From positions 2,873,018-2,937,017 of the forward strand of contig SDUX01000005.1 of assembly GCA_008729055.1 (NCBI GenBank): DNA of 64,000 nucleotides, written 5' to 3'. Shown piece by piece: positions 22,090-32,463 of the stretch. Below the pieces are notes generated by a model. That model did not search any database. It saw only the letters and a program-made list of their open reading frames with translations, and was not told where the DNA came from. The translations under genes and the position numbers were made by a program. The stretch comes from Pyropia haitanensis (Eukaryota; Rhodophyta; Bangiophyceae; Bangiales; Bangiaceae). Every line of letters begins with the position of its first letter. Position 1 is the first letter of the stretch.

Positions 22090-23674
22090 GCGCCCCGCGG
22101 CGCACGCCCAGTGGAACGTGGCGCGGCAGGCCGGCTCGAGGCAGCCCGCGCCGGCGCCCGCGCCGCCACACACGGCGCACCGGAGGCGGCGGGCGCGGGC
22201 GAGCGCGGCGGGCACGTTGAGCAGCCGCACCGCCGCCGCGTCGCCGCCGCCGCCGCCGCCGGCCGCGGGGGGCGGCATGCACACCTCGGGCGTCCACAGC
22301 GCGCACGAGAGGTGGACGGGCGGGTGGGTGGGCGCGTGGACGAGCGCGCCCGCCGCGGCCACGTCGCCGCCGCCGCCGCAAAAGGCGCACGCCGCGGCGG
22401 CGGTCGCGGCCGAGGCGGCCGAGGGGGTCCCCCTTCCGCCGCCGCCGCCGCCGACGCCGCCGCCGCCGCTGGGCGGCGGGGGGGTCCCCGACCGCCGCCC
22501 GCCCGCCGCGGCCGCCGCCGCGGCGGCATTGGCGGGCGGCGGCGACGCGGCGGGCGCGGCGCGTCCGGGCAATGCCGACGGCGACGCGTCGGCGGCGGCA
22601 GCAGCAGCCGACACCGCCCCGGCCAGCGGGGCGGCCGCGACGCGCGGCGGCTCCCGCCCGGCAGCGTCCCCGCGCGCGGCGGCGGGGCGGGCCCACGGCG
22701 GCACGGGCGGCGGCGGCGACGGCGGCGGCGACGCCGCGGCGGCGGCGCGCCCGCCGCGGCCGCGGTCACGCGCGGCGGCGCCACCCCGCGGGCGCCCCCG
22801 CCCGCGGCGCCCCCCCCCCCGCGCGCAGACGCGGCGGCCGCCCGCTGCGCGCGCCGCGCGACCGCGGCGCGGAGCTCCGCCGCGCCCCGCGCGGCGGTGG
22901 CCGCCGACAGGCGCAGACCCGCCGCCGCCGCCGCCGCCGCCGTGCCCCCCCCGCCGCCCCCGCCGGTGGCCGTCCCCACACCGCCGTCCCCGTCACCGCC
23001 GCCGCCGCCGCCGCTGTCGCCGACGCTGTCGCCGACGCTGCCGCCGCCGCCGCCGCCGCCGCCGCGGTCGTCGCCGTCGCCGCCGCTGCCGGCGGCGGCG
23101 AGGCGCGCGGCGAGGCGGCGGATCGCGCGCAGGTGGGCGGCCACGTCCGCGACGCGCGGCACGTCGACCGGCCGGAGGGCGCGCTTGGAGGCGGGCGCCT
23201 TGCACAGCGGGCACCGCGGGCGGGCGGCGAGCGCGCGGAGCGCGCAGGGCGTGCAGTAGGTGTGGCCGCACGGGAGGGAGAGGGGGGCGATCAGGCCCGA
23301 CAGGCAGATGATGCAGGCGGTGTCGGCCTCGGCGGCGACGGCGAGGCGCAGCAGCCGCGCCGCAGCGGCGGGGGTGGCGACGGACGCGGCGGCGGCTGGG
23401 GGGGGGGTTGTGGCAGAGACGATGGTGGTGGTGGCGCCGGTGGTGGTGGCGCCGGTGGTGGTGGCGCCGGTGGTGGTGGCGCCGGTGGTGGTGGTGGCGC
23501 CACTGGTGGTGGCGGTGGTGGTGGGGGGGGGGGGGCGCCGTCCATGGCCGCCGCGGCACGGGCGGCCGCGTCGACGGTACGGGCAGCGGCGTCGGCGGCA
23601 CCAGCGGGGGCGTTGGAGGGCGGGGGGGGGGGGGACCCGAGGGGCACGTCGCCCCTGTCCACGGCGGCGATCAT
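20031..23674 (-). CDS. BRCA1/BARD1-like protein: RING, extended PHD, two PHD fingers, two BRCT repeats
   Basis: Domains in order on the minus strand: RING 23316-23198 (CIICLSGL, CGHTYCTPC, CPLC, then KRALRPVDVPRVADV, close to the BRCA1/BARD1 RING tail). Extended PHD about 22395-21945 (CAFC, HLSCALWTPEV, CAVCGGAGAGAGC, FHWACA, YCGVHAA). PHD1 21823-21699 (CHACGLGGELLLCDGC, DWYCRVC). PHD2 21525-21405 (CHDCGGDGDLVVCAGC, GDWYCRAC). Tandem BRCT about 20680-20031 (YTPAVTHVITA, KLVYAAAAGVPAVSFAWVEA, then VPGSWILDAVAP). Plant BRCA1 and BARD1 have RING-ePHD-BRCT-BRCT and act as an E3 ligase pair in recombinational repair and chromatin regulation; the two extra PHD fingers are unusual. The best start is 23674 (MIAAVDRGDVPLG). 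Frame changes are needed at the G13 run 23523-23535, near 22770-22650, at the G7 run 21422-21428 and near the G6 run 20989-20994. The second could be a GT-AG intron (see findings). Confidence 0.72.
23428..23520. repeat. 15-bp minisatellite (GGTGGTGGTGGCGCC)n
   Basis: About five units lie between the N-terminus and the RING of the BRCA1-like gene. On the minus strand they encode GATTT repeats. Confidence 0.85.
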
Positions 23675-24250
23675 GGGCGCCGGACGCGGCGGGCGCGGAA
23701 AGAGGGGGGGGGCGCGACGGGGGGGCCGCGCGTGCGGGGTGCGCGGCGGAGGGGCCGAGCGTGTTTGGTGGGGGCGTCAACGCCGGCGGATGCCGAGCGC
23801 TGGCAGGGATTCCCATCCGAGTGGACGCTTTGAGGTTGGGTGGCGCGAACGCTTGCCTGCAAAGGGCAACGGTGGATCATCCGGCATTGGTCCATCGCAC
23901 GACCGCCATGTGCGGTCGATGCTTCCGATGGGGACCAAACGACGACCCGCAAACGTACGGCTGTACGGCGCAACAGTGTGTCGTCCCCGCCACTCATCCC
24001 ACGCTCGACACCTTCCATCCACTGTGGGAGGTGTCGACGTCAGGGGCAGCCGGTCCAGGGCGTCTGGCCGTCGCTGTCGCCGCCGCACCGCCCCTGCTTT
24101 GCCTGTTTGCCTGCGGCGGCGAGCGCCCTCTTTCGTTCTCGTGGTGGCCGCCCAGCCCCCGCTGCCGTCCTGTCTGCGCGGCGGCGACGGCCGCGGGACT
24201 GGCAGGTACGGCACACCGCGGGCTGCCTCCCGCGTGCGGGAGCCGACGGC

Positions 24251-25012
24251 ATGGCGTACCATCTCCTGGCGGCGGTGGCATCCGTTTCCGACGCCCTCGA
24301 CGCAACAGCCGCGGTGTCTGCCGCCGGCGTGCAGCGGGGACTGCCACGCCTGCCCGCCGCGCCGCTCCACGCCGGCTGGGGTCCGAGCTGGACGCGTGTA
24401 TCGGCGTCAGCTGGGACGCCCTCCGGGCGGTGCCGCCGCCCAACCCTTGCCGGCCGGCGAGGCGCGCGGCAGCCGCCGCCGCGGCCGCCACCGCCGCCGC
24501 CACCGAGCGCAGACGCCGGCAGCTCCCGGCAGGCCGCGTCGACCGCGGGCGCCGCGGCTGCTGCGACGCGTGCCGCCGCCGCGACGGTCCGTGTCAGCGG
24601 TGAAGGCGATGACGACGGCGCGGGCGCGAACGCGGTGGTGCCGCCCCGCCCAATGGGGACGGCACTGGGCAATGATGCACCGGGCTGGGCGGCGGTGACT
24701 GCCGCCGCCGATGGGGTGGCCGGTGCCGTCCATGCGGCGGCGACTGTCGCCGACTGGCGCACCCTCGGGCAATGCCGACGACGCGGTGGCAGTGGCGGGG
24801 CAAAAGCAGCAAGACACGTCGCATTGCAGGGGGTGATACCTGCGGACGGCAGGGTCGGGATGGGGGGGGGGAAAGCGGTCTCTCCGGGGCGCCCTTCAGA
24901 CTCGACCACACCTCCGCGCCAGGACAGTGCATCCCACAAAAAGTGGATGTTGTTGTTGTCGAGAAGTCATGCAGAGTCGACGTCTGAGCCCATGAAACTG
25001 GCCTCTTCATGA
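24251..25012 (+). CDS. possible small gene, function unknown
   Basis: An ORF starts MAYHLLAAVASVSDAL, with an amphipathic Ala-rich beginning, and runs 253 residues with little similarity to anything I know. A second frame in the middle (LDACIGVSWDALRAV) also looks protein-like, so the gene, if real, may have an intron or frame break. It lies in the 1.8-kb gap between the divergent BRCA1-like gene and the gene at 25442. Support is compositional only. Confidence 0.2.
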   Translation: MAYHLLAAVASVSDALDATAAVSAAGVQRGLPRLPAAPLHAGWGPSWTRVSASAGTPSGRCRRPTLAGRRGARQPPPRPPPPPPPSADAGSSRQAASTAGAAAAATRAAAATVRVSGEGDDDGAGANAVVPPRPMGTALGNDAPGWAAVTAAADGVAGAVHAAATVADWRTLGQCRRRGGSGGAKAARHVALQGVIPADGRVGMGGGKAVSPGRPSDSTTPPRQDSASHKKWMLLLSRSHAESTSEPMKLASS

Positions 25013-25441
25013 TGTCGACACGTCCACTGTTTGCGGGACGCACAGGAAGGTCCGTCCCAGCTCCCGAGCCGCACCTGCCGCGCTCCAATTTTGTTTGGCG
25101 CGAATCTGCCTGTGTGCCGTCCACTGGGTCGTCCGATGGGATGCACGCGGAAGCGGCGGGCCGCAAGCGCGCGCGGGCGTGCCGTTGTGGTGCAGCCTCG
25201 CGGGCTGTCGCGCGGGTTCGCATCCCGTGCCTTGGGTCCATGGACATCGGTGCACGACGCCACAGAGAAATAGTCACACTTGCGCTGACAGTCCGGCGTC
25301 ACGCGCTCCCCCCGCCGCGACGTGCCGTCTCTCTCCCGTAGTGACCGGCCGCCTCCCTCCCGCCGCGACCGACTGCCCCCCCTCACCCCCTCTCCGCCTG
25401 TCGCCTTCCCCCCCCCCCCCCGCCCTCCTCATTCCTGCGCC

Positions 25442-26545
25442 ATGGCGGTGCCCGCGGCGCGCATCTGCGCCAGCCCCGGTGTGGTGCTGCACAAGCCCGG
25501 CGGGCACGTCAAGCCGCCGTCCCCCCCGCTCTGCCGCGGGGGCTTTCCCCCCAGCGCCGCCTACCTCCGCCGCACGGGCGCGGCCGACGCGCCCACCTAC
25601 CCCGACCTCTACTACATCCCGCCCGACGTGGCGGCGGCCAAGCAGTTGCCGCCGGGCTGGTACGCGACGCTCTCGGCTGGGGACGAGTTTGAGGTGGTCG
25701 TCGCGGCTCCCGCCGCGGGCGCCGCGGCCCGCACACACCTCTCCCGCGCGCTGCCTGCGCCGTACACCCACCTTGCGGTGGTCCTCGCCGCCGACGGCGT
25801 CGAGGTGGACAACTGGGTGTTTGACAACGCGGACGTGGTCTTCCGTGGCTGGTGCTCGCACGACCCGGACACGGGCGTCTGCGAGTACCAGCGCTTCCGG
25901 ATGGACCGCACGGTCGGGACGGCTGCCGTGGCGGGAGCGGCGGCCGATGCAGCGGATGCGTGCCCGGACGTCGGCCGCCTCTCCCTCACGTGGCGGCCGC
26001 TTTGGTGGTTGGACGGGCCCGTGCGGGAGTTTCGGAGCGCGCCCGCGGCGCCGCCGCCGCTGACCGAGCGGGACGCGGTCAAGAGTCGGTCGCTCGTCGC
26101 GGGTGCCGGCACGTCCGTGACGGTAACGAAGAGCATCCGTAGGGCGAAGTGGGGCCCGGTGTTTCCAGACGAGACGGTGACCATCTACTACCGGGAGCGG
26201 CGGGTGCTCGTCGCCAAGGGCATCCTGGTCGACGGCGGGGCCGTCGCGCCAGCCTACCGCGGGCCGGCGGCTGGCGGCGGCTCGGGGGCGGCCGCCAAGC
26301 CGCGGGCGGCGTCGCTCCAGGGCGAGCCGCCCCGGCTGGGCGCGGGGGGGTCCCCCGGCGGGACTGCCAAGGCGGAGCGCCTCGGAGGGGGCGCCGCCCC
26401 CGCCACCCCCGCCGCCGCCACCGGTGGGTCGACGCCCCCCCTGGCGACCGTCAAGGCCGAGGGGGTGGCGGGGGGGGACCCGCGTCACGTCACGGGCGCC
26501 GGCGGCCGTAAGCGCAAGGCGGCGGAGGTCGTTGTGCTCGACTAA
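25442..26545 (+). CDS. unassigned 367-residue protein, DUF7918-like fold suspected, with SUMO-type motifs
   Basis: The start at 25442 (GCGCC-ATGG) gives MAVPAARICASPGVVL. Residues 70-200 form a globular beta-rich part: LPPGWYATLSAGDEFEVVV, YTHLAVVLAADGVEVDNWVF, RGWCSHDPDTGVCEYQRF. This recalls the DUF7918-type domain of fungal and algal proteins (an exposed charged ligand face, paired strands, 'G-D-E-F-E-V'), but I cannot confirm it. The C-terminal 100 residues are disordered. They contain TVKAEG, a match to the sumoylation consensus, a basic KRKAAE, and end in VVVLD, a SUMO-interaction-like hydrophobic-acidic motif. Nuclear location is inferred from these. The gene appears intronless. Confidence 0.6.
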   Translation: MAVPAARICASPGVVLHKPGGHVKPPSPPLCRGGFPPSAAYLRRTGAADAPTYPDLYYIPPDVAAAKQLPPGWYATLSAGDEFEVVVAAPAAGAAARTHLSRALPAPYTHLAVVLAADGVEVDNWVFDNADVVFRGWCSHDPDTGVCEYQRFRMDRTVGTAAVAGAAADAADACPDVGRLSLTWRPLWWLDGPVREFRSAPAAPPPLTERDAVKSRSLVAGAGTSVTVTKSIRRAKWGPVFPDETVTIYYRERRVLVAKGILVDGGAVAPAYRGPAAGGGSGAAAKPRAASLQGEPPRLGAGGSPGGTAKAERLGGGAAPATPAAATGGSTPPLATVKAEGVAGGDPRHVTGAGGRKRKAAEVVVLD

Positions 26546-28388
26546 GCAGGTGGCGCCGTCGGCGGGAGTGTCTGACGGCGCGACGGCGCGGGACGGTGTG
26601 GCTTAGGCGGGGGGAAGGGTAGGTGGGGGGGGGGGGGGGGGTGGCCGTTGTGCCCTTGTACAGCGCGGCGGTGGCCGTGCACGCCACTAGGAGGGAATTG
26701 CGGGGGGGGGGTGCTCTACGGTCGCACCGGCGCGACGGGCGGCGACAGGTGGGGCAGCGACAGCGAGGCGGCGCGGCGAGGGTTTTGGGGGAGGTGAGCG
26801 CAGCAAGCAGCGGCGGAGGGGCTGGGAGGGTGACGCGTGGCGGGAGGGAGGCAAACGTGAGACAACAGGAAGCGGGGCGCGCCTTGTGCCTCGGTATGCG
26901 TGCCACGCTTGTGGGCGGCGCGGGGACAGCAGGCGGGGGTGGCGGGCAGCCCGCCATGCCGAGCGTTGTTCGCGGGCTGCCCGCCGCCCCAGTGGCGCGC
27001 GGCGCCGCTCCAAACTTGTTCCCCTTCCTCCTCCTCCCCCCCGTCTACCATCCTGGCCCCCCCGCTGCCGTCACTGACGCTCCTTGTGGTGCACCAGCGG
27101 CGGGCGAGGAGCGAGGGGGGTGCCTGAGGGGGGGGGGGAGGGAGCCCGGCGCACCTCGCTGCCGGGCGCCGCACCCCCTTTCGGCTGTCATGTCACGCTG
27201 AGCTTGCTGCCTTCCTGGTCCTCTGGGTCTTGGCGCGTCGGCCCTGATGTGACCGCGGGGTCGGCGCACCAGCGGTCAATCCACGCGTCCACCTCATGCG
27301 GCCGGCCGTGCTTCTCCTTCACCAGCTGGTAGCCCAACTTGGCCGCGTGCGGGATCTAGTCCGCGCTGAGGTTCGCTAGCCGACGCCCCCCCCACGCCGT
27401 CAGCTGCCGCCCCACTTCCCATCCGTCGTCAGCTGCCGCCCCGCCCGCCGCCGCCAGCGGCTGTGGGCAGCCGCCGACCGCCGCTCTTGCCCAGCAGCCG
27501 CCCCCCCCCCCCTCCCCGCCAGGCGTCCAAGCCCCTCCCCCCGGCCGCCACTTCCACAACGCAGCCAGTCCCCACGACGCCGGCTGGTGCACTGCAGAAT
27601 CCCTGCCACCCGCCACCGCGCCGAGTCGTCAAGTGCCCCGCGCCCCGCCCGTCAGCCGCAGGCGGTCCACGCGAGCCAAATCCGGCAAGCGTATCAATAG
27701 TTCTTCCCCCGGGCCAGTGCTGCCCGGGGAGTCCGTCTCGAAGGTACTTTTTCCACAGCAGAGCGCTGATTGGTGCGGATGACTGCACCGAGCGTCGACA
27801 AGCACCAAAAGCGTCCGCTCTTCTGGGTCCCGGTTCTTGGACGAGCTCAGGGACCTTACAGCAACCGCCATCACATCGGATGGCGCCCCGCCTCTCTCCC
27901 TTACAGCATGTCTTGGTCGCTCTTGCACAGTTGGTGGACGCGCTTGCGGCCAGCGGGCCGACACGAAGGCCTCTCTGCGCAGGTCGCGCGCGACGCGGCC
28001 CCGCTGTCCGCACGAACTAATCGGGGCGCGCCGCGTCGCCACTCGTGCCAGGGAGACAGCAGTGCTGTGCGAGGAGAACCGCGCTCCGCGCCGGTCCCAC
28101 CTTGACGAGACGGCACCCTGCGTTGCGCCGCCCGCCCGCCTGTATTTATCCACCAGGCCGGCCGGCCGCGGCTGCCCCGTCGGGGGTGTCCGCGTCCTCA
28201 TCGACGGTCGGACGCCATTGTTATCGCGCCTCAAGTGCCGGCCGTCTGTTTCCCCTCCTGGCGGCGGCCGCTGGGCGTCGCCTTCCCGGCCCCTCCCTCT
28301 CGCCTTGATCTGATCTCTTTTGTATTCTCCCTTTGGGAGCATCCTCGCCGACCGGCCTCCCCCCTGTCCCCTCTTGGGGTAGCCCACC
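26546..28388. other. spacer containing one minus-strand exon and the bZIP promoter region
   Basis: 26546-27180 is G-rich and then C-rich with no supported gene. 27188-27355 holds a short minus-strand exon (separate entry). 27640-28388 is of more balanced composition and should contain the promoter and 5' UTR of the gene at 28389. A long minus-strand ORF over 27629-29416 is antisense to that gene and is not supported. Confidence 0.35.
27188..27355 (-). CDS. probable 3'-terminal exon of an unidentified gene
   Basis: On the minus strand, directly after a GCGGACTAG that could be a splice acceptor, the frame reads IPHAAKLGYQLVKEKHGRPH, then EVDAWIDRWCADPAV, ending KLSVT and a TGA at 27190-27188. 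Residue composition (many charged and aromatic residues, no Ala/Gly/Pro runs) is unlike the surrounding noise. No upstream exon was found, so it may be a gene remnant. Function not recognised. Confidence 0.4.
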   Translation of the reverse strand: MPHAAKLGYQLVKEKHGRPHEVDAWIDRWCADPAVTSGPTRQDPEDQEGSKLSVT

Positions 28389-30322
28389 ATGACCCCCCCC
28401 CCCCGCTTGGACGAGACGGCCGGCACGTTCCTGTCCATGGCGGCGCTGCTGGCGCTCCCCGAGCTCAGCCTCTTCAGCACCTCCCGCGTCGTGGCTGACT
28501 GGCTCGGGCCTCTCTGCCTGGCGCCGCAGACGGTGGGGGACGCCACCACCGCGGGCGTCAACGGCGAGCCCGCCGTGCGCGTCACCCCCGAGGCGCTGCG
28601 CATGTCGGTGGTGCAGGACTGCATGTGCCGGCTGGTGGTGCCGCCGCCGCTGCTGACGCCGCTGCCGTCGACGCCGTCGCTGCCGCCGCCGCCGGCTGTT
28701 GCTGCTGCGGGCGCTGCCGCCGCTGCTGGTGCCACCCCCGCACTGGGCGGCGGCGGCGGTTGCGCCTCTGTCGACTCGGCAGGGCTATCGACCTCTGATT
28801 CAAGTGGCTCGACGGCGGACGCGGCGGCCTCGGCGGCCACGCTGTCAGGCGAAGATTGGGAGGCGGGCGCGTCGCTGGGCGTTGACTGGGCGGCGGATGC
28901 GCTGCCGCCGGTCGGCTGGGACGTTTGGGGCTCGTCCTCGGGGAGCTCGAGCGGCATCGGCAGCGACTTTCTCCGTGACACCCCCGAGGCGGCGCCGCCC
29001 GCCCGAAGCGATGCGCCCGTGCACCCCCCGTCCGAGTGGGCGGCTGGTGCGGCCGTCGTTGCGGGCCTCCCTGAGATCCCGCCGCCGCTGCCGCAGGCGC
29101 CGCCCCCGCCCCCCACCCCTGCTCCCCCCCCGCGCATGGAAGACGACGATGGCAGCGGCTTGGGCCCTGTTGTTGCGGCCAGTTCCACCATCCACGTGCC
29201 CGTGTACGCCCAGGACGGGGTCGTGTGCGGCGTGACCTGGAACGACCAAGTGGTAGACCACCTGGAAGAACTGCCAGGAAACTTCTTCCCCTCCGCAACT
29301 TCCCGTTTTGTGGTGCACTTGGCCACGGGCTGCATCCTGTCTGCCTCCACCAATGGGACCCGTGCGATCGTTGCCAACTTTGGGCGCCGCGTGGCGGACT
29401 TTTTTGGCAAGCCCAACGAGGACGAGCATGCCTCTCCCGATTGTTATGCGTTGAGCTGGGTGCGACCGGCCACGCCCGGCGGGGAGGTGCTCGTCACGTC
29501 CCGCATGACCATGGCCACCTCTGCGCTCGGTGACGGTGCGCTCGGCGTTCGATCTCCTCCCTTCCCGCCCCCGCCTGCGTCGGTCCCCGCTCCCGACGCG
29601 GACGTGGAGGACCTGCGGCGCTGCTTTGTGTCGGCTCTCACCGCCAATGAGGGCACTTTTGGCGGCGGCATGGCGGCATCGTCGGGCGTGCATGCAGACG
29701 GCGTCGGGCCCGAGCCAGAAATCTTGCAGGTGGTCACTTCCACGGTGCCCAGCAGCTGGGTGGTGGCCCACCGGCTGCGCATCGCCGCGCTGTCATCCAG
29801 TGGGGGCGTCCACCCGGCACGGCTGGTGCTGCCAGCCGGCTGCGGCGGCGACAGGCAGGGGAGCCCGCCCCGCGGCGGGGTCGACCGCCAGCGGCAGCAG
29901 CGGCGGCGGCTGCTGCCGCCGCCGCCGCTGCTGGCGCCCCGCCCGGGCGCGCTCCCCGCCCTTCCCCCATCATCGTTGGCAGGCGGAGGCGGTGGCGGCG
30001 GCGGTGGCTGCGGCGGCGGCCGCGGCGGCGGCAAGCGCGCGCGGGCGCCAATTGATATCGACTCGGTGACGGACGCGGTGGTGCGCGCGCGGGTGCTGCG
30101 CAACCGGGAGAGCGCGCGCGTCAGTAACGCGCGCCGCAAGGCCCGCGCGGCGGCCGCGCGGGCGGCGCGGCAGGCCGGGGAGAAGGGGCGGGGAGGGGGG
30201 GGGGCGCCCCTCCCGCCATGCAGGTCGGGGTGGAGGCCGTTGGGTCGCCGGGCGGGGCGCCCTCGGTGCTGCCGTTTGTGGCACCACCGGCGCTGCTGCT
30301 GGGCGGGAGCGGCGCGCGGTGA
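28389..30322 (+). CDS. bZIP-like transcription factor with an altered basic region
   Basis: The start at 28389 (CCACC-ATGA) gives MTPPPRLDETAGTFLSM. Residues 1-200 include a possible helical start and Ser/Thr-rich acidic stretches that could activate transcription. Residues 280-370 (GNFFPSATSRFVVHLATGC and following) look globular but are unassigned. The basic region lies near 30075-30150: VVRARVLRNRESARVSNARR. bZIP proteins share N-x7-R; here the Asn is present but the final Arg is replaced by Asn (NRESARVSN). No heptad leucines follow; instead Ala/Gly/Arg-rich sequence leads to a G10 run (30195-30204). Past that run, the second frame gives MQVGVEAVGSPGGAPSVL to a stop at 30322, while the first frame runs on another 800 bp without sense. 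DNA binding and dimerisation are therefore uncertain. Confidence 0.55.
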
Positions 30323-31263
30323 GCTGATGCCCCGGACTGTCACCGAGTTGCGCGGGGTGGCCCGCAGCGCAACGGACGTGGGCGGTCATCGCCGCTGTCG
30401 CTACCTCCATGCCTCAATCCCTCCTCCGCAACTTCTTTCCATTGCTACGCCCACTGCCATGGCGACCAGTGTGGCAACTCTGGCGGCTGTGATGGCGGCA
30501 GCGATGGCTGCAGTGACGAGGAGATCCGGATCCGCCCGCGCGGTTCATGCTTCCCCTGACCTCCTCCGTATCGGTGTGTATATTTCCCTTTTGTTTTTTT
30601 GTGAGGGTGGGGGATGGAGGCGGTTGCTGTTCTTGGGGGGGCGGGGGTGCGGCGGAACCTGGCCGGGTTGGTCCCCGTCGCGTATTCACCGCCGCTGCCC
30701 TTTGGTCCCGCCTACGCGGGGTTGGCAGGGGAAGAACTGCTGTGGGGTTGCGATGGCGGGCGCGGGGCTGCGAGAGGCGGCGCCGGGTGGGTGTCCGGAG
30801 GCCCACGTTTGGCCACCTCCCGGGGCGGCGCGGCAGGCAGCGTTGGCCCTGCTGGGGGGAGCCCGCACTGGCCACCCGCCGCGGTATCCAAGGCCATCTT
30901 CCCTGTCACTCTCCTCCCGCTTGCGTTGGGAGCCGTGGCCGCTGGCGTGTGGCTGGGGGGGCGGGGGTGGGGGGGCGGTGCGGCTGCGTGCTGCCCAGTG
31001 GTGGCGGCGCCCAAGGCGACGTCACCTGCCGTTTGTCTCTGGGGAGACTCTTCTGGGGCGGCTTCGAACCATCATCGCCGGGTGGGAGTCCTGCAGCCGG
31101 CGGGGGACGAAGACATAATCAAGAGCAGTGACGAGCGCGTGTGATTCCGTCTCCCTGTCACCTGGCGTACTGAAGACGTTGCGGCAAGGGGGCTTGGCGC
31201 AGCGAGCTTCCCGACCGAGCGTTGATGAGCTCCCGGCAGGCAGCCTGTGCGCCCTGTAGCCGT
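30323..31263. other. intergenic, no gene recognised
   Basis: The bZIP reading frame stays open in one phase to 31118, but the sequence is Cys/Trp/Arg-rich and non-periodic, as expected of noncoding GC-rich DNA. 31130-31260 precedes the 3' end of the hydrolase on the other strand. Confidence 0.4.
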
Positions 31264-31403
31264 TCAAAAGAAGCGACCCCACCAACAACTGCTGAAAAAG
31301 CCACACGATGACGCAGCAGGGGGTGGCGCCTCTTCCTGTGCCGCCGCTGTTGCCGCCGCCGCCGCCGCCGGGGACTGCACCGCCGGCCGCGGGGATGTCA
31401 CGA

Positions 31404-31447
<44 letters not shown>

Positions 31448-32463
31448 AGTGCCGACACCAGTGGCGGCACGGACGGCGACACGGCGGCGGCGGCGCCCCC
31501 CCCCCCCCCCCAATCCCCCAGGCGGAGCACGTTGGTGAGCCACGCGCTCACGATCCCTCCTGTGACGTCAAACAGCGCGTGCCCCCCCGTCAGCAGCGGC
31601 CGGGTGACGGCCCAGCCCGCGGCGTCAAACGTGCCGGCCGCCACCCCCGCCGCCGCGGGCGGCGTCACCCGGTCCGCCCGCCCATGGAGGAGCAGCAGCC
31701 GGCCGCCGCGGGTCATCCCCCGGCCATACCCCCCGGGGGTGGGGAGGAAGCCCGCGTACGAGAGGACGCCGCCCAGCCCCGGCGGCGAGCGGAGGCCGTA
31801 CTCCATCGCCACCGCCCCGCCCTGGCTGTAGCCCGCCACCACAACCTGCCGCCGCGGGATGCCCGCCGCGGCGGCCGCCGCGACAAGGCCGTCCACCCGC
31901 GCCCGCGCAGCGGCCAGGTCGGCCCCCGCGTCCACGGCCGCGTCCGCCACGTACACACCCCCTGGGCCGTCGGTAAAGGCAAACCACGACCGGCGGGTGC
32001 CGCCCGCGTCCCGCCGCAGCGTCGATGGCGCAACGATGCTGACGTGCTCCCGCACGGCGGCGCTGAGGGAGGCGGCCACCTCGTTGGCCCGCGCCGGCCC
32101 GGTCGACGCGTACCCGTGGAGGAGGATGAGGACGGCGGGGGTGGGGCTGTCCGCCCGCGTGCGGGGGAGGACGACGCCGGCGCCGCCGGCGCCGTCGCCG
32201 TCGACGCTGCCGTCACCGCGGCCGCCGCCACCGCCGCCGCTGACGGCGGCGACCAGGTTTCCCCACAGGCCGGCGAGCTCCACCAGCAGGCCTCGGTTGG
32301 CGGGGGTGGAGAGGGTGGCATCGGCAGCGGCGTTGGCGCCGGCGGCGGATGCCACGCCTGTTGGGGGGGCGACGGCGGGTACCGCCGCCACGGTCGACTG
32401 GGCCGCCAGGCACAGAAGCGCAACGGCCACGGCGGCGGCGGCGAGACGGCGCCGTGGCCCCAT
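31264..32463 (-). CDS. secreted acyl-protein-thioesterase/carboxylesterase-family alpha/beta hydrolase
   Basis: The start at 32463 gives a signal peptide (MGPRRRLAAAAVAVALLCLA, then AQSTVAA). The hydrolase core begins AVLILLHGYASTG, matching the L-H-G-x-G-D-T-G strand-loop of the phospholipase/carboxylesterase (APT) family. The nucleophile is S213 in AGYSQGGAVAMEYG, the acid D264 in LLLHGRADRVTP and the base H295 in LTGGHALFDV, a complete triad in the right order and spacing. A Gly/Asp-rich loop (about 100-120) and a C-terminal Ala/Pro tail ending SCGFFSSCWWGRFF are extensions beyond the usual 220-residue family. Cytosolic APTs lack a signal peptide, so this one probably acts on esters in the secretory pathway or wall. 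Substrate unknown. Intronless and unbroken. Confidence 0.75.
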
